Of a stretch of DNA of 7,347 nt, positions 5,564 to 7,347 are shown piece after piece. A program made the position numbers and the translations under genes. The notes beneath the pieces were generated by a model. It saw nothing but the letters and a program-made list of their open reading frames with translations, searched no databases and had not been told where the DNA came from. Positions within the stretch are counted from its first letter, which is position 1. Every line of letters starts with the position of its first letter. This stretch comes from Bacteroidales bacterium (lineage in GTDB: Bacteria; Bacteroidota; Bacteroidia; Bacteroidales; UBA1556), in NCBI GenBank assembly GCA_029935325.1, contig JAOZKO010000132.1:1-7347 (forward strand), written 5' to 3'.

Positions 5564-5932
5564 ATGGATTCTATTATTTACATCGTCGATGATGATGTGT
5601 TTTTTGCGGATGTTTTGAAAAGAAAGCTAGTTAAGCATGGATTTACACAGATTTATACTTGTGTTTCTGCTACTGATTTTCTTAGTGAAATGAATGTTAA
5701 GCCTGACCTAGTTTTTCTTGATTATGACTTGGGAGATTTAACGGGAATAGATGTACTATTAAAGCTTAAAAAATATTCACCTAATAGTCAAATCATTATG
5801 GTTTCTGGACAAGAGAAGGAAAAGATTGTAAATGATGCTTTAGACATGGGTGCTCATAGGTATATCTCAAAAGGACAGGTAAATATGAATAATCAAATAG
5901 AAGAAGCAATACTAACTGTTGAGTTAAACTAA
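5564..5932 (+). CDS. Single-domain response regulator (CheY-like receiver)
   Basis: Stand-alone phosphoreceiver domain of 122 residues without an output domain; presumably passes a signal by protein-protein contact or acts as a phosphate sink or relay. The conserved residues are intact: D9-D11 acidic cluster (YIVDDD), phosphoacceptor D53 in VFLDYDLGDLTG, switch residue S81 in MVSGQ, and K103 in YISKG. The domain resembles the receiver of the divergent sigma-54 regulator in overall pattern (VxDDD/VEDD, LDYxLxDxxG, SGQ), but the two are clearly diverged. I chose ATG 5564 because the receiver fold begins immediately after it (MDSIIYIVDDD). A TTG at 5453 would add 37 low-complexity residues and run through the divergent regulatory region. 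The 3' end overlaps the end of lpxH by 9 bp in convergent orientation. No typical TAnnTTTG promoter was found upstream. The partner kinase is unknown. Confidence 0.9.
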   Translation: MDSIIYIVDDDVFFADVLKRKLVKHGFTQIYTCVSATDFLSEMNVKPDLVFLDYDLGDLTGIDVLLKLKKYSPNSQIIMVSGQEKEKIVNDALDMGAHRYISKGQVNMNNQIEEAILTVELN

Positions 5933-6685
5933 GTTTTCTTTTTTCAATCTAATTTCATTTCCATCAAAGTGTGCGTAATGTGGGCTTTTTACCCATTCTC
6001 CCAAATTAATGTATCTTGAATTATCTTTTAGACTTATGTCAATGGCAATATGGCGGTGACCAAAAACAAAAAAGTCAAAATATTCTTCTTCCAATCGGCT
6101 CTTACAATACTTTATAAGATATTCATTTTCTACTTCATCAGGTACTTCTTCAAAGTCCCCATTTGCAATTCTACTTTTCTTGGAAAAGAAATTTGCTAAT
6201 CCTAAGCCAAAATTTGGATGAAGGCGAGCAAACAACCACTGATTTAGTTTTCCGGAGAATATTCTTTTAATAAATTTATATGAAAAATCACCAGGACCTA
6301 AGCCGTCTCCATGACCTAAAAGAAACTTTTTACCATTAAAATCGAAAACTTGAGGTTTACGGTAAATAATCATACCCAACTCTTTCTCAAAATAATCGAA
6401 TACCCACATATCATGATTACCAATAAAATAATGAATACGGATTCCTTTATCGCTTAGTTCTGCTAGCTTTCCTAATAGACGAACGAAACCTCTTGGAATC
6501 ACACGCTTATAATCAAACCACATATCAAATAAATCGCCTAGAATAAATAAATCTGTTGCATCAGCCTTTATTGAATCCAAGAATAATACAAGTTTTTTCT
6601 CTCGTATCAAGCTGCTATCATAGTCTGGTGCTCCTAGATGGATATCAGAAATAAAGTATATACTATATGTTTGTTCTGCTTTCAA
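5924..6685 (-). CDS. lpxH: UDP-2,3-diacylglucosamine diphosphatase (LpxH)
   Basis: Cleaves UDP-2,3-diacylglucosamine to lipid X and UMP, the fourth step of lipid A synthesis, as a peripheral protein on the cytoplasmic side of the inner membrane. The 253 residues show the whole calcineurin-like metallophosphoesterase signature: SDIHLG (D14, H16), GDLFDMW (D51), GNHD (89-92), GHGDGLG (124-130) and GHRH (209-212), with the LpxH-typical insertion (WLFARLHPNFGLGLANFFSKKSR) between the last two. The length fits LpxH, and the lack of a C-terminal extension argues against a general phosphodiesterase. The start is unusual: the codon at 6685 is TTG, and the only other candidate between it and the in-frame TAG (6692-6694) is ATT. 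The gene lies 6 bp after the stop of the upstream gene in the same frame, so the two are probably co-transcribed. Its 3' end overlaps the receiver gene. Confidence 0.93.
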   Translation of the reverse strand: MKAEQTYSIYFISDIHLGAPDYDSSLIREKKLVLFLDSIKADATDLFILGDLFDMWFDYKRVIPRGFVRLLGKLAELSDKGIRIHYFIGNHDMWVFDYFEKELGMIIYRKPQVFDFNGKKFLLGHGDGLGPGDFSYKFIKRIFSGKLNQWLFARLHPNFGLGLANFFSKKSRIANGDFEEVPDEVENEYLIKYCKSRLEEEYFDFFVFGHRHIAIDISLKDNSRYINLGEWVKSPHYAHFDGNEIRLKKENLV

Positions 6686-6691
6686 AATAGG

Positions 6692-7347
6692 CTACAAATT
6701 TAGTTCTTTTAATGCTTTGAACGGATCAAGCAAATCAAGACGCATGGTGAATCGTATGTTATTAGTATAATTATAGTCTGGATTTAAATCCATAACATCC
6801 TGGTATTCTTTGCTCCACACAATGGGAAAATATACTTCAAAGCTCTTATTAATTATTGAAAGAATTATTCCGGCCTCGTAAAGAACGGGTTCCTCTGCTT
6901 GATATTGCAAAGCTTTGGGGTTTACAGTTGTACCTATATTCCCATATAATTGAATAAGACTAGTGAATGGCAATGTAGTTCTTAAGTTTAGAGCTCCTAT
7001 AAATCCCCAGCTTCTACCCAATGCTGATGGTAAGAAAAATCCACCATCTCGCATTTGCATTTGCGCACCATAGAAACCATTAACCTCAGATCTGCCAAAA
7101 TAAGTATAGTCATATAAATAATCGTCACCGCCATCCCAAGAACTTAGTTTATAGGAGTAATTTGTATGAACAGAAGTATTATAACTAAATATATTTCCAG
7201 CAAAAAGCCTAATATCGAGCCCTCGCTTTGGTTTATGATAGGACAGAGTATAATGAGCAGTAATATCTGCCTTTACTATATCGCTATTGAATTGAGTATT
7301 GAACTCAATACCAAATGGATTTATAATACGCTTATTATTATAGGTAT
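6692..7347 (-). CDS. C-terminal part of an outer-membrane beta-barrel-like protein, probably M1-metallopeptidase-like (partial)
   Basis: Only the C-terminal 217 residues lie in the window. Translating back from the stop at 6692-6694, the frame stays open to the edge, so the 5' end is missing and the ATG at 7060 is internal. Residues upstream of that ATG continue the same pattern: ITAHYTLSYHKPKRGLDIRL, then SWDGGDDYLYDYTYFGRSE. The segment alternates polar and hydrophobic residues with many aromatics, as in transmembrane beta-strands, and ends in NIRFTMRLDLLDPFKALKELNL. The combination of FGRSE, LPSALGRSWGFIGALNL, SFEVYFPIVWSKEYQD and IRFTxxLDxLDPF reminds me of the tail of the large M1-family peptidase-like proteins of Bacteroidota, whose catalytic HExxH domain would lie outside the window. 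That identification is from memory and moderate; a generic outer-membrane protein is the alternative. lpxH follows 6 bp after its stop. Confidence 0.6.
   Translation of the reverse strand, partial: TYNNKRIINPFGIEFNTQFNSDIVKADITAHYTLSYHKPKRGLDIRLFAGNIFSYNTSVHTNYSYKLSSWDGGDDYLYDYTYFGRSEVNGFYGAQMQMRDGGFFLPSALGRSWGFIGALNLRTTLPFTSLIQLYGNIGTTVNPKALQYQAEEPVLYEAGIILSIINKSFEVYFPIVWSKEYQDVMDLNPDYNYTNNIRFTMRLDLLDPFKALKELNL

Noticed and set aside
5933..5945. T-rich tract after the receiver stop as a terminator
   Set aside because: No convincing stem precedes it, and the T-tract is explained by lysine and glutamate codons at the 3' end of lpxH on the other strand.

Overview
The window is AT-rich and gene-dense, and looks like chromosomal DNA of a member of the Bacteroidota. 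The reasons are a PorT-like outer-membrane barrel fused to a DUF2807/GIN head, a DUF2520 Rossmann protein directly upstream of kdsC and a UbiA-family prenyltransferase (a gene order familiar from this phylum), TAnnTTTG-type promoter boxes, no clear Shine-Dalgarno sequences, and a large M1-peptidase-like protein with a barrel-like tail. I see no insertion sequence, phage gene, CRISPR array, tRNA or rRNA.

Layout. (1) 47-1489 +: secreted DUF2807 beta-solenoid head plus C-terminal outer-membrane beta-barrel. (2) 1490-1714: gap with two stem-loops, then a promoter set almost on top of the next start codon. (3) 1715-3942 +: tightly packed three-gene operon, DUF2520 Rossmann protein - kdsC - UbiA-family prenyltransferase, with a single base between each stop and the next start. 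(4) 4017-5363 -: complete NtrC-type sigma-54 response regulator, convergent with the operon. (5) 5364-5563: 200-bp divergent regulatory region holding a promoter for the regulator, an imperfect direct repeat and a half-matched sigma-54 element. (6) 5564-5932 +: stand-alone CheY-like receiver. (7) 5924-6685 -: lpxH with a TTG start, overlapping the end of the receiver gene. (8) 6692-7347 -: C-terminal part of an outer-membrane protein, probably an M1-metallopeptidase-like protein, whose frame stays open to the window edge.

How the genes fit together. kdsC (Kdo synthesis) and lpxH (lipid A synthesis) both serve the lipopolysaccharide pathway. The UbiA-type enzyme may make or modify an isoprenoid lipid, and both flanking barrel proteins belong to the outer membrane, so the general theme is the cell envelope. 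Between them sits a divergently transcribed pair of receiver-domain proteins (sigma-54 activator and single-domain receiver) with no histidine kinase nearby. This is the most interesting regulatory unit here. Most of the window is ordinary housekeeping and envelope content, and I do not see clear evidence of a wholly new system.

Five longest-frame starts should be corrected: 1697 to 1715, 3004 to 3022, 5384 to 5363, 5453 to 5564, and the frame beginning at 7060 is really part of a longer one running off the edge.
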